Assembly (NCBI RefSeq): GCF_001953055.1
Contig: NZ_CP019044.1
Location: 930,001 to 994,000 of the forward strand
From: Salaquimonas pukyongi
GTDB taxonomy: Bacteria; Pseudomonadota; Alphaproteobacteria; Rhizobiales; Rhizobiaceae
Reading direction: 5' to 3'
Length of the DNA: 64,000 nt
Shown piece by piece: positions 44,413-54,221 of the stretch. Position 1 is the first letter of the stretch. Each line of letters begins with the position of its first letter. A program made the position numbers and the translations under genes. The notes beneath the pieces were generated by a model. The model was not told the DNA's origin. It saw only the letters and a list, made by a program, of their open reading frames with translations, and made no database searches.

Positions 44413-46001
44413 TCACCGCTCTCCAGCCCCTTCAGCGCTTCTTCATATCGCGGGATGCTGTCGCCAAGGGCTTGAATCAGCGGGCCGGCCTGGCGTTCGA
44501 ACCGCCGCCACTTTCCCATGGCCGAACTGTAGACGGGCTGGCGTACCTGCCATGCAGACAGCGTTTTGACCGATTTTTGCGATTCCTCGCGCGCCAGCAC
44601 CCCGTCTTCCCAGTCAAGGCCGGCATATTCGATCATGCCGCGGGCGCACAGTTCGGTATTGCTCACCACGTCCTCGTAGTAGACATGGTGGATCTTGTCC
44701 GCAAACAGGCCGTCCCAGTAAGCCATCAATTCCAGATAATGCCGGTAGTAGCGCCCCAGCACTTCAAGATCCGTCTTGTAATGGTTGTGGGCCGGCGTCA
44801 TGCCGTTGGTGAAGATCGACATGCAGGTATCGGCGGGATGCCGCCTGCAGTGAATGATCTTCGCATTGGGAAAAAGCAGCAGGATAAGCCCGATATTCAT
44901 GAAATTATGTGGCAGTTTGTCGGTAAACCGCCGGGCCGCGCCGGCTATCTGGCGCGCACCGGACAGATAGCCGATGGCCATCTTTGTGACATCTGCCCGC
45001 GTCAGCGCCATCACCTTGTTCATGTATTCCGTTGCCGGCAGGTGCAGGGCGCCAAGCCGGCCGGAAATGTCATCCATCATCGGCATCTCGCCGCCCGGTG
45101 CCACGGAGGAATGGGCCGCGACCAGGCTTTCGACCAGGGTGGTGCCGGAGCGTGGCATGCCGACGATGAAGATCGGCCTTGCCTGGGAATCGCCCCATTT
45201 TGCCCGCGGCTCCAGAAACGCCCTGGTGAATGTCCTGCGGTTGTTCTCGAAGTTGCGCTCGATGGGGATCGGGTTTGCCGGTTTTCCGATTTCATTGGCC
45301 GCTAGGTAGCGCTCGAACGCCCTGTCGTGTTCGCCTGCATCTTCCAGCGCCTTGGCCGCCCCGAAATAGAGCGCCGCGATCTGATAGGGGGGAGCCTTGG
45401 TTTCGGCGGCGATCGCTGCGTCCACCTGCGCCAGATAGGCGGGGACTTCCTCAGGCTCGAACCGGTGAATGTTTGAAATTCCGTAAATCGCCAGGGGATG
45501 CGTCGGCCGCATTTCGAGCGTCTTGCGGTAACATGCGAGCGCCGTGTCGTGATTGCCCATATAGGTGTGGCAATTGCCGATCTGAAACACCAGTTCCGCA
45601 TCGTTCGGCGTGATTTCAAGCGCCCGCTCAAAAGCCTTTATCGCGCCTTCCGCATCGCCGCTGTTTTCCAGGATCTGTCCGCGCAACTGCCAGCCGGGCG
45701 CATTGGCCGGCTGCAATTCCACCGCCTTGCCCGAATACAATTTGGCCTGCTTGAAATCCCGCATCTCAGCGTTCAGCTTGGCAAGCCAGATCAGCAGGTT
45801 CGCGTCGCCCTTGCGATGCGGCAGGACTTTCTGCAGGTAGCCGATGGCCTGCGGCCACTCCCGGTTTGCCTGGTGAATGGAAGCAGCACTCAACAGCGCA
45901 TCGAGATTTTTCCGGTCGCGTTTGAGCGCGGCCTGTATCTGTCCCATAGCGGACATGCGCTGCATGGGGTTCATGCTGGCAGCTTGCGGCGGGCTGATCA
46001 T
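44409..46001 (-). CDS. TPR-containing sulfotransferase family protein, copy 1
   Basis: This 530-residue protein has N-terminal tetratricopeptide repeats (about 25-195; AIKAFERALEITPNDAELVF) and a C-terminal sulfotransferase domain. The 5'-PAPS loop IVGMPRSGTTLVES (about 272-285) and the 3'-phosphate region (HCRRHPADTCMSIF, about 385-398) are visible. Such proteins are common in alphaproteobacteria and presumably sulfate a surface glycan or peptide; the acceptor is unknown. It overlaps its upstream paralog by 4 bp, so they are co-transcribed. Confidence 0.85.
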   Translation of the reverse strand: MISPPQAASMNPMQRMSAMGQIQAALKRDRKNLDALLSAASIHQANREWPQAIGYLQKVLPHRKGDANLLIWLAKLNAEMRDFKQAKLYSGKAVELQPANAPGWQLRGQILENSGDAEGAIKAFERALEITPNDAELVFQIGNCHTYMGNHDTALACYRKTLEMRPTHPLAIYGISNIHRFEPEEVPAYLAQVDAAIAAETKAPPYQIAALYFGAAKALEDAGEHDRAFERYLAANEIGKPANPIPIERNFENNRRTFTRAFLEPRAKWGDSQARPIFIVGMPRSGTTLVESLVAAHSSVAPGGEMPMMDDISGRLGALHLPATEYMNKVMALTRADVTKMAIGYLSGARQIAGAARRFTDKLPHNFMNIGLILLLFPNAKIIHCRRHPADTCMSIFTNGMTPAHNHYKTDLEVLGRYYRHYLELMAYWDGLFADKIHHVYYEDVVSNTELCARGMIEYAGLDWEDGVLAREESQKSVKTLSAWQVRQPVYSSAMGKWRRFERQAGPLIQALGDSIPRYEEALKGLESGE

Positions 46002-47593
46002 TCCCCGCTTTCCTCCGCCAGGGCTTTAAGCGACGTGTCGTACTCGGCCACCTGGTCGCCGATAACGTCGATCAGCGGCTGCAATTGTCTTTCATAGTGC
46101 CGCCAGCGGCCGCTGGAGGAGGTGTAGACCGGCTGGCGCACCTGCCAGGCCGAAAGCGTCTTGACCGAGCGCTGGGAGCCTTCCCGCTCCATCACGCCAT
46201 CTTCCCATTCAAGCCCCAGATAGCCGATCATCTTGCGTGCAACGAACTCCGTGTTGACGACAAGGTCTTCGTAATAAACGTCGAAAATGGCGCCCGGGAA
46301 CAGCTCATGCCAGTGCCGCATCAAATTGCGATACTGGATGTAGTAAAGGCCCAGGGTTTTCAAATCCGCCTTGTACTGATGGTGGAAGGGGCGCATCGAG
46401 TTGGAATAGAGCGATACGGCATTGTCGAGCGGGTTGCGCATGCAATGAATGATCTTGGCGTTGGGAAACAGCAGCTTGATCAGGCCGATGCGAACGAAAT
46501 TATGCGGCATCTTGTCGGTAAAATGCGGTGTGGAGCCGGCCACGATCTTGGTCATCTCCAGATAATGTTCGGCCAGTTCCCGGCTTTTGGCGGGGGTGAT
46601 TTCTTCCAGGCGGCGCACAAACAATGCCTGGTCAGCGGTCTGAATGCCGAGCGGTTTGGCAATTCCGCCCATATAGGATTGTTCATCGCCGGCGGTTATT
46701 TTCGAATGCGCACCGCAAATGCTCTCCGTCAGCGTGGTGCCCGAGCGGGGCAATCCCAGAATGAAAACCGGTCGATCGGTTTCAAGGCCAAAGCCCGCCC
46801 CGTGCCGGCTGGAAAAAAATTCACGGGTAAAACCGGCCCTGGCATTGGCGATTTCACTGAAGGCACGGCTGCTGTTCTTGGCCATGCGCAATTCGTTCGC
46901 CTGCTGGAAAAACTCGAACGCTTTTTCATATTCCCCGCAATCCTGGAAAACCTTGCCTGCGCCATACAAAACGGAAGCCTTGTGGTTGGGCAGGGTCTGG
47001 CGCTCCAGCGACGTCATCAGTTGCGGCTCCAGCGCCTCGGCTTCCTCCCTTGTGAATTTGTGATTGTTGCACCGCCGGTACAGCGCCTCCGCATCATATG
47101 GGTCGATTTCCATGATGCGTTCATAGGTTTCATCGGCCAGCGCCATCTTGCCGGCGCTCTTGTAGCTTTCGGCGAGCTGATTGAGAATCGTCAGATGGCC
47201 GGGCATGAACTTCAGCGCCCGTTCCAGCACATCGACGGATTTGTCGGCCGCCCCCATTTTCAGCAGCACATCGGAATAGATCATGAATGCATCGGGGTCT
47301 CTGGGTGCGACATCCAGCAATTTGCGCGCATATTTTCTCGCCTGCACAAGTTCCAGCGGCTTGGAAAAGGCTTCCACTGTACGCTTGAGAATTTCCGGGT
47401 CGTTCTTGCGGAAACTGAGCGCCTTTTTGTAGTGTTTCTGGGCTTCTTCCCAGCGTTCATCGGCCGCATGAAGCACGCCGATATTGCACCACAGCTCCGC
47501 GTTTTTGGGGTCGTGTTTCAACACGCCTTCCATCTGGCGCATCAATTGCAGCCGTTGTGGCGTGGACAGTTTTGCCGGATCGACATTCAACAT
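45998..47593 (-). CDS. TPR-containing sulfotransferase family protein, copy 2
   Basis: This 531-residue paralog has the same layout: TPRs (about 20-215), PAPS loop ILGLPRSGTTLTES (about 280-293), the 3'-phosphate region IIHCMRNPLDNAVSLYSNS (about 391-409), and the shared SVKTLSAWQVRQPVY block near the end. It is the first gene of a three-gene minus-strand set with copy 1 and the DUF4350-like gene. No clear ribosome-binding site was seen at the chosen start. Confidence 0.85.
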   Translation of the reverse strand: MLNVDPAKLSTPQRLQLMRQMEGVLKHDPKNAELWCNIGVLHAADERWEEAQKHYKKALSFRKNDPEILKRTVEAFSKPLELVQARKYARKLLDVAPRDPDAFMIYSDVLLKMGAADKSVDVLERALKFMPGHLTILNQLAESYKSAGKMALADETYERIMEIDPYDAEALYRRCNNHKFTREEAEALEPQLMTSLERQTLPNHKASVLYGAGKVFQDCGEYEKAFEFFQQANELRMAKNSSRAFSEIANARAGFTREFFSSRHGAGFGLETDRPVFILGLPRSGTTLTESICGAHSKITAGDEQSYMGGIAKPLGIQTADQALFVRRLEEITPAKSRELAEHYLEMTKIVAGSTPHFTDKMPHNFVRIGLIKLLFPNAKIIHCMRNPLDNAVSLYSNSMRPFHHQYKADLKTLGLYYIQYRNLMRHWHELFPGAIFDVYYEDLVVNTEFVARKMIGYLGLEWEDGVMEREGSQRSVKTLSAWQVRQPVYTSSSGRWRHYERQLQPLIDVIGDQVAEYDTSLKALAEESGE

Positions 47594-48094
47594 CGAACAA
47601 ATTCCGTATTGGCCGGTTTGGTATTTTCAAGGGGTCATTACAGACTAGATCATCGGATGTCCATTTGGAACCGTTTCGGTGTTACCGTTGCAAGACAACA
47701 GCGAAATCCATGATGACACCAAACAGGGCATGACAACGAGCCCTGGCACATTTTTTCAAAGCAGGAATGTGGATTACGTTACGTAATAACCCTTGATATT
47801 TGCAGTTGAATCGTGTCCGATGACAGTGCTGTGGGGAAGGAAGACACTCCGCACCTTTTGTTTGGGCAGGCAGTATTTGGATTTGCGTTGTTCTGCATCG
47901 CCAATTTGCCATCGCCCTTTTGAAACAATGTGCGGGTGGCGGTTTCCGGCAGAGGCTTTACGTGTGCTGCCTGGTTGGGTGCCACGGCTTTCTTCCTGAA
48001 ATGCATGAACAGGCGTGGTTATGGCGTTGCCGCGTTTCATGCAGAACGCGAAACGGCACAGGCCATGACCTGATGCAATGGGTGAGGTGTTTCC
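47594..48094. other. Divergent intergenic region, no gene recognised
   Basis: About 500 bp lie between the divergent sulfotransferase and BON/OmpA genes. It must hold both promoters, but no convincing elements were found; a palindrome-like TTACGTAA occurs near 47777. Confidence 0.5.
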
Positions 48095-49861
48095 ATGTGC
48101 AACTGGAAGAAATGGATTTGGCCCGGCATTCTGGCGACGGTGCTGTTGACAGCGCTCGCCATGTTGATGCGCTCGGGCGCAATCGAGCAGGATTTGCAGG
48201 CAAAGGCCCTGGAGAGACTTTCTGCCGATCATGATTGGGCGCAGGTGGCGCTTGACGGGCGTGATCTGACCCTGCTGGGCGTTGCTCCATCTGAGGAAGC
48301 AGCCAGCCAGGCGCTGAAGATCGCCGAAGATGCATACGATGTGAGGGTTGCAACCTCACAGACCACGCTGTTGCCGGTCGCCGATCCGTTCACGCTTTCG
48401 GCAACCAAGGGGGAGGGCGGAAACATAGCGCTCTCCGGCAGCGTGCCGAGTGAACAAATCCGCAGCGCCATTGTGGAAGCAGCCAAGGCTGCAGGTTCCG
48501 GAGAGGTTGACGATCAACTCGTACTCAACCGCGGCGCATCCGACGGCTTTTCCGATCTTGCCTCTTTTGGCATTTCCCAGCTTGGCGGCTTCGTTACGGG
48601 CAAGGCGTCGCTGGTCAATTCCGATCTGTCGGTTGAAGGCGTGGCGGCAACAGCAGATGATTACGCTGCAATCACCAGCGCGCTTTCAGGCACGCTTCCC
48701 GGCGGTGGCAAGCTGGCCGCAAGCAGTGTCGTCGCCCCGGCCGTTTCCCCCTATAGGCTTGCCGTTGAAACCTCGCCTGAGGGCATGGTGCTCAGCGGTT
48801 ATGTACCCGATGCGGCAAGCCGTGCAGCGCTTGTACAGGCCGCACAGGCTGTTTCGGACCAGGTTACCGACAATCTCGAACTTGCCAGCGGTGTGCCGGA
48901 CGGAATTTCCTGGGCCGATGCCGGCAACTTCGCGATTTCCGCCGCCAGCCGCCTGCTGAAGGGAACCGCGGCGTTCAGCGATACGGTTTTCTCGATTGAC
49001 GGCATGGCAAGGGATGCCGGAGCCAGGGGCGCAATTGAGGGAGATCTGGCTGGAGCACTGCCTGCAGGCGTATCGGTTGGATCCAGCAATATCGAACTGC
49101 CGCTGATCGATCCCTATGAGTGGCGTTTCGAAAACATGGAAGGGTCCGCCCCGGTTCTGTCCGGTTACCAGCCGGATGAGGGATTTGGGGCTGCCAATTT
49201 GGAGATGGTCACCACGGCGCTTGGCACAGCACAGCCGGTTGTCAACAACCTTGCCGTGGGCCAGGGTGCGCCGGCGGGGTTTGCAGATGCGGCAGCAGTT
49301 GCGATCCGCGCAGCAAGCAGGCTTCACAATGCCAGTGCACAGATAACGGGAACCGAAGTAACCGTTTCCGGTGAAGCCTATTCCCTGCCTGCGGCCGAGC
49401 AGGTTCGGGCGATGCTGGACACGGGCCTGCCGGAGGGCTTCACCGGCAATCATGAAATCGCCTTGCGCGATACGGCAGGCATGGCCACACTTGGGGCCGA
49501 AGAATGCCAGGCATTGCTCAGCAGCTTCCTGAAGACGAACTCGATCCGTTTTGAATCCGGCAAGGCAAACATTCAGAGCATTTCATTCGGTCTTCTGGAT
49601 CGCCTGTCCTTTGCGTTGAAGCGCTGTCCCACGGCGACGGTCGAGATCGGCGGCCATACCGATGCCGATGGTTCGCAGGAAGCAAACCTGGCCCTCAGCG
49701 AAAATCGCGCCAACTCTGTGCGCTCTTATCTGGTGCGCAACGGCGTATTCATCGGCCGGCTGCAGGCCAAGGGCTATGGAGAATCCAGCCCGGTGGCCGA
49801 CAACGCAACCGATGAGGGCAAGGCCCAAAACCGCCGTATCGAATTCACCGTCATCCGATAG
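48095..49861 (+). CDS. OmpA-family protein with BON-like repeats
   Basis: The 588-residue protein has an N-terminal membrane anchor (about 9-25), then at least three degenerate repeats of about 110-150 residues resembling BON domains (for example LTLLGVAPSEEAASQAL and MVLSGYVPDAASRAALVQAA), and a C-terminal OmpA peptidoglycan-binding domain (about 485-588; IRFESGKANI, IGGHTDADGSQEANLALSENRANSV, NRRIEFTV). BON plus OmpA recalls mycobacterial ArfA. It likely links the inner membrane or periplasm to peptidoglycan. It is the first gene of a three-gene operon. Confidence 0.82.
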   Translation: MCNWKKWIWPGILATVLLTALAMLMRSGAIEQDLQAKALERLSADHDWAQVALDGRDLTLLGVAPSEEAASQALKIAEDAYDVRVATSQTTLLPVADPFTLSATKGEGGNIALSGSVPSEQIRSAIVEAAKAAGSGEVDDQLVLNRGASDGFSDLASFGISQLGGFVTGKASLVNSDLSVEGVAATADDYAAITSALSGTLPGGGKLAASSVVAPAVSPYRLAVETSPEGMVLSGYVPDAASRAALVQAAQAVSDQVTDNLELASGVPDGISWADAGNFAISAASRLLKGTAAFSDTVFSIDGMARDAGARGAIEGDLAGALPAGVSVGSSNIELPLIDPYEWRFENMEGSAPVLSGYQPDEGFGAANLEMVTTALGTAQPVVNNLAVGQGAPAGFADAAAVAIRAASRLHNASAQITGTEVTVSGEAYSLPAAEQVRAMLDTGLPEGFTGNHEIALRDTAGMATLGAEECQALLSSFLKTNSIRFESGKANIQSISFGLLDRLSFALKRCPTATVEIGGHTDADGSQEANLALSENRANSVRSYLVRNGVFIGRLQAKGYGESSPVADNATDEGKAQNRRIEFTVIR

Positions 49862-49873
49862 GAAGGAAACGCC

Positions 49874-49972
49874 ATGTGGTACCTCATCGAACAGCTTTTC
49901 CTGTTTCTTCTGATCGCATTCATCGTCGGGCTTATCGTCGGGTGGGTAACATCCGGCAAGAAGCCCGTTTAA
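49874..49972 (+). CDS. 32-residue single-pass membrane peptide
   Basis: A short frame with a good ribosome-binding site (AGGAAGGAAAC) encodes one hydrophobic helix (FLFLLIAFIVGLIVGWV) and a short GKKPV tail. It lies 12 bp after the BON/OmpA gene and 26 bp before the HhH gene, whose own N-terminal helix looks similar. It probably belongs to the same membrane complex. The family is not recognised. Confidence 0.65.
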   Translation: MWYLIEQLFLFLLIAFIVGLIVGWVTSGKKPV

Positions 49973-49998
49973 GTGTCTGAACTGATAGGAGAAATATC

Positions 49999-50883
49999 AT
50001 GACAATGCTCATCCTTCAGACACTGCTTCTGATGGCCATTGCCTATGTGCTGGGCTGCATATTGGGCTGCCTGCTGCACCAGTGGTTTGGCGCCGCGCCA
50101 AAGGCCGTTGATGCGTCAGCGCCAGCTGCAGCGCCGGTTGTCATTCCTGTCGCTGCCAGGGTTTCGCCTCCCGCGCCTCCGCCGCCTCCCTCACCCATGC
50201 CGGTGGCCGCAGCGCCGAAAACTGCGCCGGCAAGAAAGCGCACCGCCAAGCCAAAGGCCAAACCGAAACCGGCCGCCAAGGCGCCTGCGGCAAAAGACGA
50301 TCTGAAGCGCATCAAGGGGATCGGGCGTCAAAATGAAGCCCGCCTCAACGCGATCGGCGTGTTCACCTTCGCCCAGATCGCCAAATGGAGCAAAAAGGAG
50401 CAGGCCGAGATTGGCGAGCGCCTTGCCTTTCCCGGGCGCATCGAGCGCGAAGAGTGGGTAAAGCAGGCTGCCTTGTTGGCCAAAGGCGGAGAGACCGCCT
50501 TTTCCAAGCGGGTTGCCAAGGGCGAGGTCCTGTCTTCCACCGGCAAGGCGGCAAGCAGCGATACCGGCAGCAAGCCGCCAACCATTGCAAAACCGCGCGG
50601 CGGCAAGGGCGACAACCTCACTCTTATCGACGGTGTTGGGACCGCCATCGAGAAGAAGCTGTTTGCCCTTGGCATCTACCACTTTGACCAGATCGCGAAT
50701 TGGACGCAGGCCCATGAAACCTGGATTGGCAACGAACTCGGATTTCCGGGCCGCCCGCAGCGCGAAAACTGGGTAAAGGAAGCCAAAATCCTCGCATCCG
50801 GCGGCATGACGGAACATGCCAAACGGGTCGAGGAGGGCAAGGTCGGCACAAGCCGCCGTACCGGCATCAAGCGCAAGAAGTAA
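49999..50883 (+). CDS. Membrane-anchored protein with two helix-hairpin-helix-like domains
   Basis: This 294-residue protein has an N-terminal membrane helix (about 4-26), an Ala/Pro/Lys-rich linker (about 35-95) and two related domains of about 80 residues: LKRIKGIGRQNEARLNAIGV with FTFAQIAKWS at about 100-165, and LTLIDGVGTAIEKKLFALGI with YHFDQIANWT at about 208-275. These resemble the HhH-type domain also fused to NuoE-like proteins in alphaproteobacteria. The basic tail and linker suggest nucleic acid or protein contacts on the cytoplasmic side. Function unknown. Confidence 0.72.
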   Translation: MTMLILQTLLLMAIAYVLGCILGCLLHQWFGAAPKAVDASAPAAAPVVIPVAARVSPPAPPPPPSPMPVAAAPKTAPARKRTAKPKAKPKPAAKAPAAKDDLKRIKGIGRQNEARLNAIGVFTFAQIAKWSKKEQAEIGERLAFPGRIEREEWVKQAALLAKGGETAFSKRVAKGEVLSSTGKAASSDTGSKPPTIAKPRGGKGDNLTLIDGVGTAIEKKLFALGIYHFDQIANWTQAHETWIGNELGFPGRPQRENWVKEAKILASGGMTEHAKRVEEGKVGTSRRTGIKRKK

Positions 50884-50926
50884 GCTGTAACCACTTTGCC
50901 TGGGGTCAAGCCCCTGAACATGCAGG

Positions 50927-50953
50927 CCATCCGGAAATCCCGGATGGTCTTTT
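50927..50953 (+). terminator. Intrinsic terminator after the HhH gene
   Basis: An 8-bp stem (50927-50934 CCATCCGG with 50939-50946 CCGGATGG) and a 4-nt loop are followed by TCTTTTT. It ends the BON/OmpA operon before the convergent hydrolase gene. Confidence 0.8.
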
Positions 50954-50980
50954 TGCTGCAATGCCGTTTTCGCTGCGCGG

Positions 50981-51868
50981 TCAGTGGCCTTCATTCCTGT
51001 CGAAAAATGCGGCGATGCGTTCGGCCAGTGCCGGTTCTCCCAGATCGGGCACATGGCCAGCATCGCCAACCTCTACCCACTCCATGCGTGGATGGACTTC
51101 CGCCATCTTCCTGGCGGTCGCTTCCTCCAGCAAATCGGAGTTTTTGCCCCGGATCAGCATCAGCGGATGGTTTGCCAGTCCGGCAAACTGTGGCCACATG
51201 GTGGGCAGAGGCGAATCGAGGTCGATTTCGGCAAGTGTCTTGTTCAGGTTTGGATCGAAGTCGCGTACCAGCCCCCGCGATCCGTCTTCCTTTACGCGGA
51301 AGATCATTCGTGCATGGCGCTCCCAGTCGGCAAGGCTGCGCTTGGGAAAATCGCGCTCACCGGCCAGTTTCAGCCGCTCGGCCGCATCTGCCCAGTCTCT
51401 TGCCGTTTGGTCGCCTTCCAGGGTCTTCTTGATGCGCACCAGCCCGGCGCCGGCAATCTCCGGCCCGATATCGTTCAGCACCACAGATTGCATGATGCCA
51501 GGCCGCATGGCCGCAAGCAGCATGCAGATTAGTCCGCCGCGCGAGGTGCCGATGACGTGGGCGTGCTGAAGCCCGGCGGCCACCATGCCGTGAATCACGT
51601 CATCGGCTTCGGTCGCCGGATTGTAGTTTTGCCAGTCCGCATCGTATTGCGAACGCCCGCGTCCGCGATAATCGAGCGTCAGCACGCGCCGCGGCGTGTC
51701 TGCCTTGCCGGACAGGTGAACGGCGAGTTCGTGAAAATCGCGTGAGTTGCGCGACAGCCCGCTAAGACAGACGACTGGGAGCCTGTCTGTGTGGTGCCAG
51801 CCATACCGCCGCCCTGAGAGCTTCAGGCCATCAAATGCCGAATAGGTAAATTCCTGCCAGTGTTCCAT
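50981..51868 (-). CDS. Alpha/beta-fold hydrolase
   Basis: The 295-residue protein shows the oxyanion strand VVCLSGLSRNSRDF, DYRGRGRS, the nucleophile elbow GTSRGG (Ser), an acid near LMLIRGKNSD and the catalytic His in GDAGHVPDL. This order is typical of serine esterases and related hydrolases. Start ATG 51868 is chosen over an open upstream extension because AGGA lies just before it and the homologous part starts there. Substrate unknown. Confidence 0.85.
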   Translation of the reverse strand: MEHWQEFTYSAFDGLKLSGRRYGWHHTDRLPVVCLSGLSRNSRDFHELAVHLSGKADTPRRVLTLDYRGRGRSQYDADWQNYNPATEADDVIHGMVAAGLQHAHVIGTSRGGLICMLLAAMRPGIMQSVVLNDIGPEIAGAGLVRIKKTLEGDQTARDWADAAERLKLAGERDFPKRSLADWERHARMIFRVKEDGSRGLVRDFDPNLNKTLAEIDLDSPLPTMWPQFAGLANHPLMLIRGKNSDLLEEATARKMAEVHPRMEWVEVGDAGHVPDLGEPALAERIAAFFDRNEGH

Positions 51869-52127
51869 CGCGTCCTGTACCGGTTGATCTTGTCTTGCCA
51901 CTGCGCGGCAGGTTGCAATGATCCATACAGGCGTGCCAGCGCTTTTCCAAGCCGGCGCGATAAAGGCTGATCCCGGCATCGTTTGGACGTAAAACCAAAA
52001 CGTCACGGAATTCACCCTGTTTGCAGCTGGCGCTTGCCGTTTGCCGGGTGCATGGGTATGGTCGCGCGGTTTTTGCAGGGGCCTTTGAACCCGCACTATC
52101 TGTTCTGCATCTTATGGAGCCAAAATC

Positions 52128-53009
52128 ATGTTCAGGGGATCGTTTACCGCGCTCGTTACGCCGTTCGACAGCAAGGGTGAGGTGGATGAAAAGGCATTCC
52201 GCGAACTGATCGACTGGCAGATTGCCGAGGGCAGCAACGGCCTTGTGCCGGTGGGAACAACCGGTGAGTCGCCGACGCTCAGCCACGAGGAGCATGATCG
52301 TGCGGTCGCAATCTGCGTCGAGGCGGCCGCAAAGCGTGTTCCGGTCATTGCAGGTGCCGGTTCCAACAACACTGCTGAATCGGTGCGTCTTGCCAGACAT
52401 GCCGAAAATGCCGGTGCCGACGGCGTACTGGTGGTTACCCCCTATTACAACAAGCCGACCCAGCGCGGGCTTTACGAACACTTCAAGACCGTTGCCGAGG
52501 CGGTCAGCCTACCGGTGATCATCTACAACATTCCGCCGCGCTCGGTGATCGACATGACGCCGGAGACGATGGGAAGACTGGCGAAGGATTTTCCCAACAT
52601 TGCCGGCGTCAAGGATGCCACCGCGAAGCTTGACCGGGTCAGCGAACAGCGCATGACCTGCGGCAAGGATTTCATCCAGCTTTCGGGTGAAGATGCGACC
52701 GCGCTTGGCTTTAACGCACAGGGCGGTGTCGGCGCCATCTCGGTGACGGCCAATGTTGCGCCGCGCATGTGCGCCGAATTCCAGCAGGCAACGCTTGCCG
52801 GAGACTATGCAACCGCCCTTGAATATCAGGACCGGCTGATGCCGCTGCACAAGGCGCTGTTTATCGAGCCCGGACTTGCGGGCGCCAAATATGCGCTGTC
52901 CAAGCTTGGCAGGATTGCGAACATCGTGCGTTCACCGCTGACCACGGTCGAAGCCTCCACGGAAAAGGCCATCGACGCGGCCATGGCCCATGCCGGCCTG
53001 CTGAACTGA
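52128..53009 (+). CDS. dapA: 4-hydroxy-tetrahydrodipicolinate synthase
   Basis: DapA condenses pyruvate with aspartate semialdehyde in lysine and meso-diaminopimelate synthesis. The 293-residue protein shows GTTGESPTL (about 43-51), [14 protein letters not shown] (about 106-119), the active Tyr in IYNIPPRS (about 133), and the Schiff-base Lys in GVKDATAKL (about 161). Its length and the following smpB gene fit the Rhizobiales arrangement. Confidence 0.96.
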   Translation: MFRGSFTALVTPFDSKGEVDEKAFRELIDWQIAEGSNGLVPVGTTGESPTLSHEEHDRAVAICVEAAAKRVPVIAGAGSNNTAESVRLARHAENAGADGVLVVTPYYNKPTQRGLYEHFKTVAEAVSLPVIIYNIPPRSVIDMTPETMGRLAKDFPNIAGVKDATAKLDRVSEQRMTCGKDFIQLSGEDATALGFNAQGGVGAISVTANVAPRMCAEFQQATLAGDYATALEYQDRLMPLHKALFIEPGLAGAKYALSKLGRIANIVRSPLTTVEASTEKAIDAAMAHAGLLN

Positions 53010-53098
53010 CCGCACGATCCATGTCGGATGCCCCATTTCGTATAGTCCAGCGAGTAAAACGGGGTGCATCCTGATCCCGTTGCGCCTATATCAATGCC

Positions 53099-53578
53099 AT
53101 GGCCAAAAAGAAGAAAGACAGCGCGAACGGCAAGCTGATTGCCGACAATCGCAAGGCGCGCCACAACTACGAGTTCGTGGAGACGCTGGAGGCTGGCCTG
53201 GTGCTGACCGGCACAGAGGTCAAGTCCCTGCGCAATGGCAAGGCCAACATCGCCGAAAGCTATGCCACCGAAGAGGGCGGCGAAATCTGGCTGATCAATT
53301 CCTACATTCCCGAATATCTGGAGGGCAACCGGCACAATCACGAGCCGCGCCGCAAGCGAAAACTGCTGCTCAACAAGCGTGAAATGGCCAGGCTGTCCCA
53401 GGCGGTAGCCCGCGATGGCATGACGATCGTCCCCAACAGGCTCTATTTCAACGAGCGCGGGCGGGCCAAGCTGCAAATCGCGCTCGCCAAGGGCCGCAAG
53501 GTTCATGACAAGCGCCAGGTTTCCAAGGACCGCGACTGGAAACGCGAACAGGGCAGACTGCTCAGGGAAAAAGGATAA
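53099..53578 (+). CDS. smpB: SsrA-binding protein SmpB
   Basis: The 159-residue protein binds tmRNA in ribosome rescue. [55 protein letters not shown] and the basic tail [19 protein letters not shown] are all typical of SmpB. The ATG has no strong ribosome-binding site. It lies 89 bp after dapA; a bulged GC-rich stem without a T-run lies between them. Confidence 0.96.
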   Translation: MAKKKKDSANGKLIADNRKARHNYEFVETLEAGLVLTGTEVKSLRNGKANIAESYATEEGGEIWLINSYIPEYLEGNRHNHEPRRKRKLLLNKREMARLSQAVARDGMTIVPNRLYFNERGRAKLQIALAKGRKVHDKRQVSKDRDWKREQGRLLREKG

Positions 53579-53587
53579 TATCCGGCC

Positions 53588-54208
53588 TTGATTACCGAGG
53601 TAGAAGATTTTTTTGACAAGGGCTGCGGGCGCTGCAAGCGCTTTGCAACGCCGGACTGTTCAGCCCGCATATGGGCTGATGGATTGAAGGAGTTGCGCCG
53701 GATTTGCCGTTCGGTTGGCCTTGTGGAGACCGTGAAGTGGGGCCATCCCTGTTACATGGCCGCCGGCCGCAACATCGCCCTTATCGGCGCGTTTCGGGGC
53801 GACTTTCGCCTGACTTTCTTCAATGCCGCCCTGATGAAGGATCCAGAAGGCATTCTTGAAAGACAGGGAGAAAACACCGCGCACCCCAACATGATCAGGT
53901 TGACCGGCGCAAAGCAGGTATTGCAGTGCGAGGCGGCGATTGAATCCTGTCTGAAGGAAGCGATTGGTTATGCTGAGGCGGGAATTTTGCCCGAACGCGA
54001 AGACAAGACGCTGGAACTGCCTGCAGAACTCGTTGATGCGCTCGATGGCGATCCCGAACTCGCCGGGGCTTTCTGCAATCTGACGCCCGGCAGGCAGCGA
54101 AGTTATGTGATCAATCTGGCGTCGGCCAAAAAGCCGGAAACACGGATCGCCCGGATTTCAAAATTCCGCGACCGCATTCTCGCCGGCAAGGGCGCCACCG
54201 AATATTGA
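53588..54208 (+). CDS. YdeI/OmpD-associated family protein (DUF1801)
   Basis: The 206-residue protein has a DUF1801-like domain (about 20-120; ETVKWGHPCYMAAGRNIALIGAF and LTFFNAALMKDPEG) and a YdeI-type C-terminal part (about 140-205; LTPGRQRSYVINLASAKKPETR). Family members are widespread stress-related proteins of unknown biochemistry. A TTG start is used; no in-frame ATG occurs near, and AAGGA lies about 13 nt upstream. Confidence 0.8.
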   Translation: MITEVEDFFDKGCGRCKRFATPDCSARIWADGLKELRRICRSVGLVETVKWGHPCYMAAGRNIALIGAFRGDFRLTFFNAALMKDPEGILERQGENTAHPNMIRLTGAKQVLQCEAAIESCLKEAIGYAEAGILPEREDKTLELPAELVDALDGDPELAGAFCNLTPGRQRSYVINLASAKKPETRIARISKFRDRILAGKGATEY

Positions 54209-54221
54209 GGACAACAACGCC

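Noticed and set aside
51869-52096. N-terminal extension of the alpha/beta hydrolase
   Set aside because: The added residues resemble nothing in the family and the ATG at 51868 has an AGGA signal.
53026-53071. Bulged GC-rich stem between dapA and smpB as a terminator
   Set aside because: Arms GGATGCCCC and GGGGTGCATCC pair with one bulge, but the loop is 27 nt and no T-run follows.
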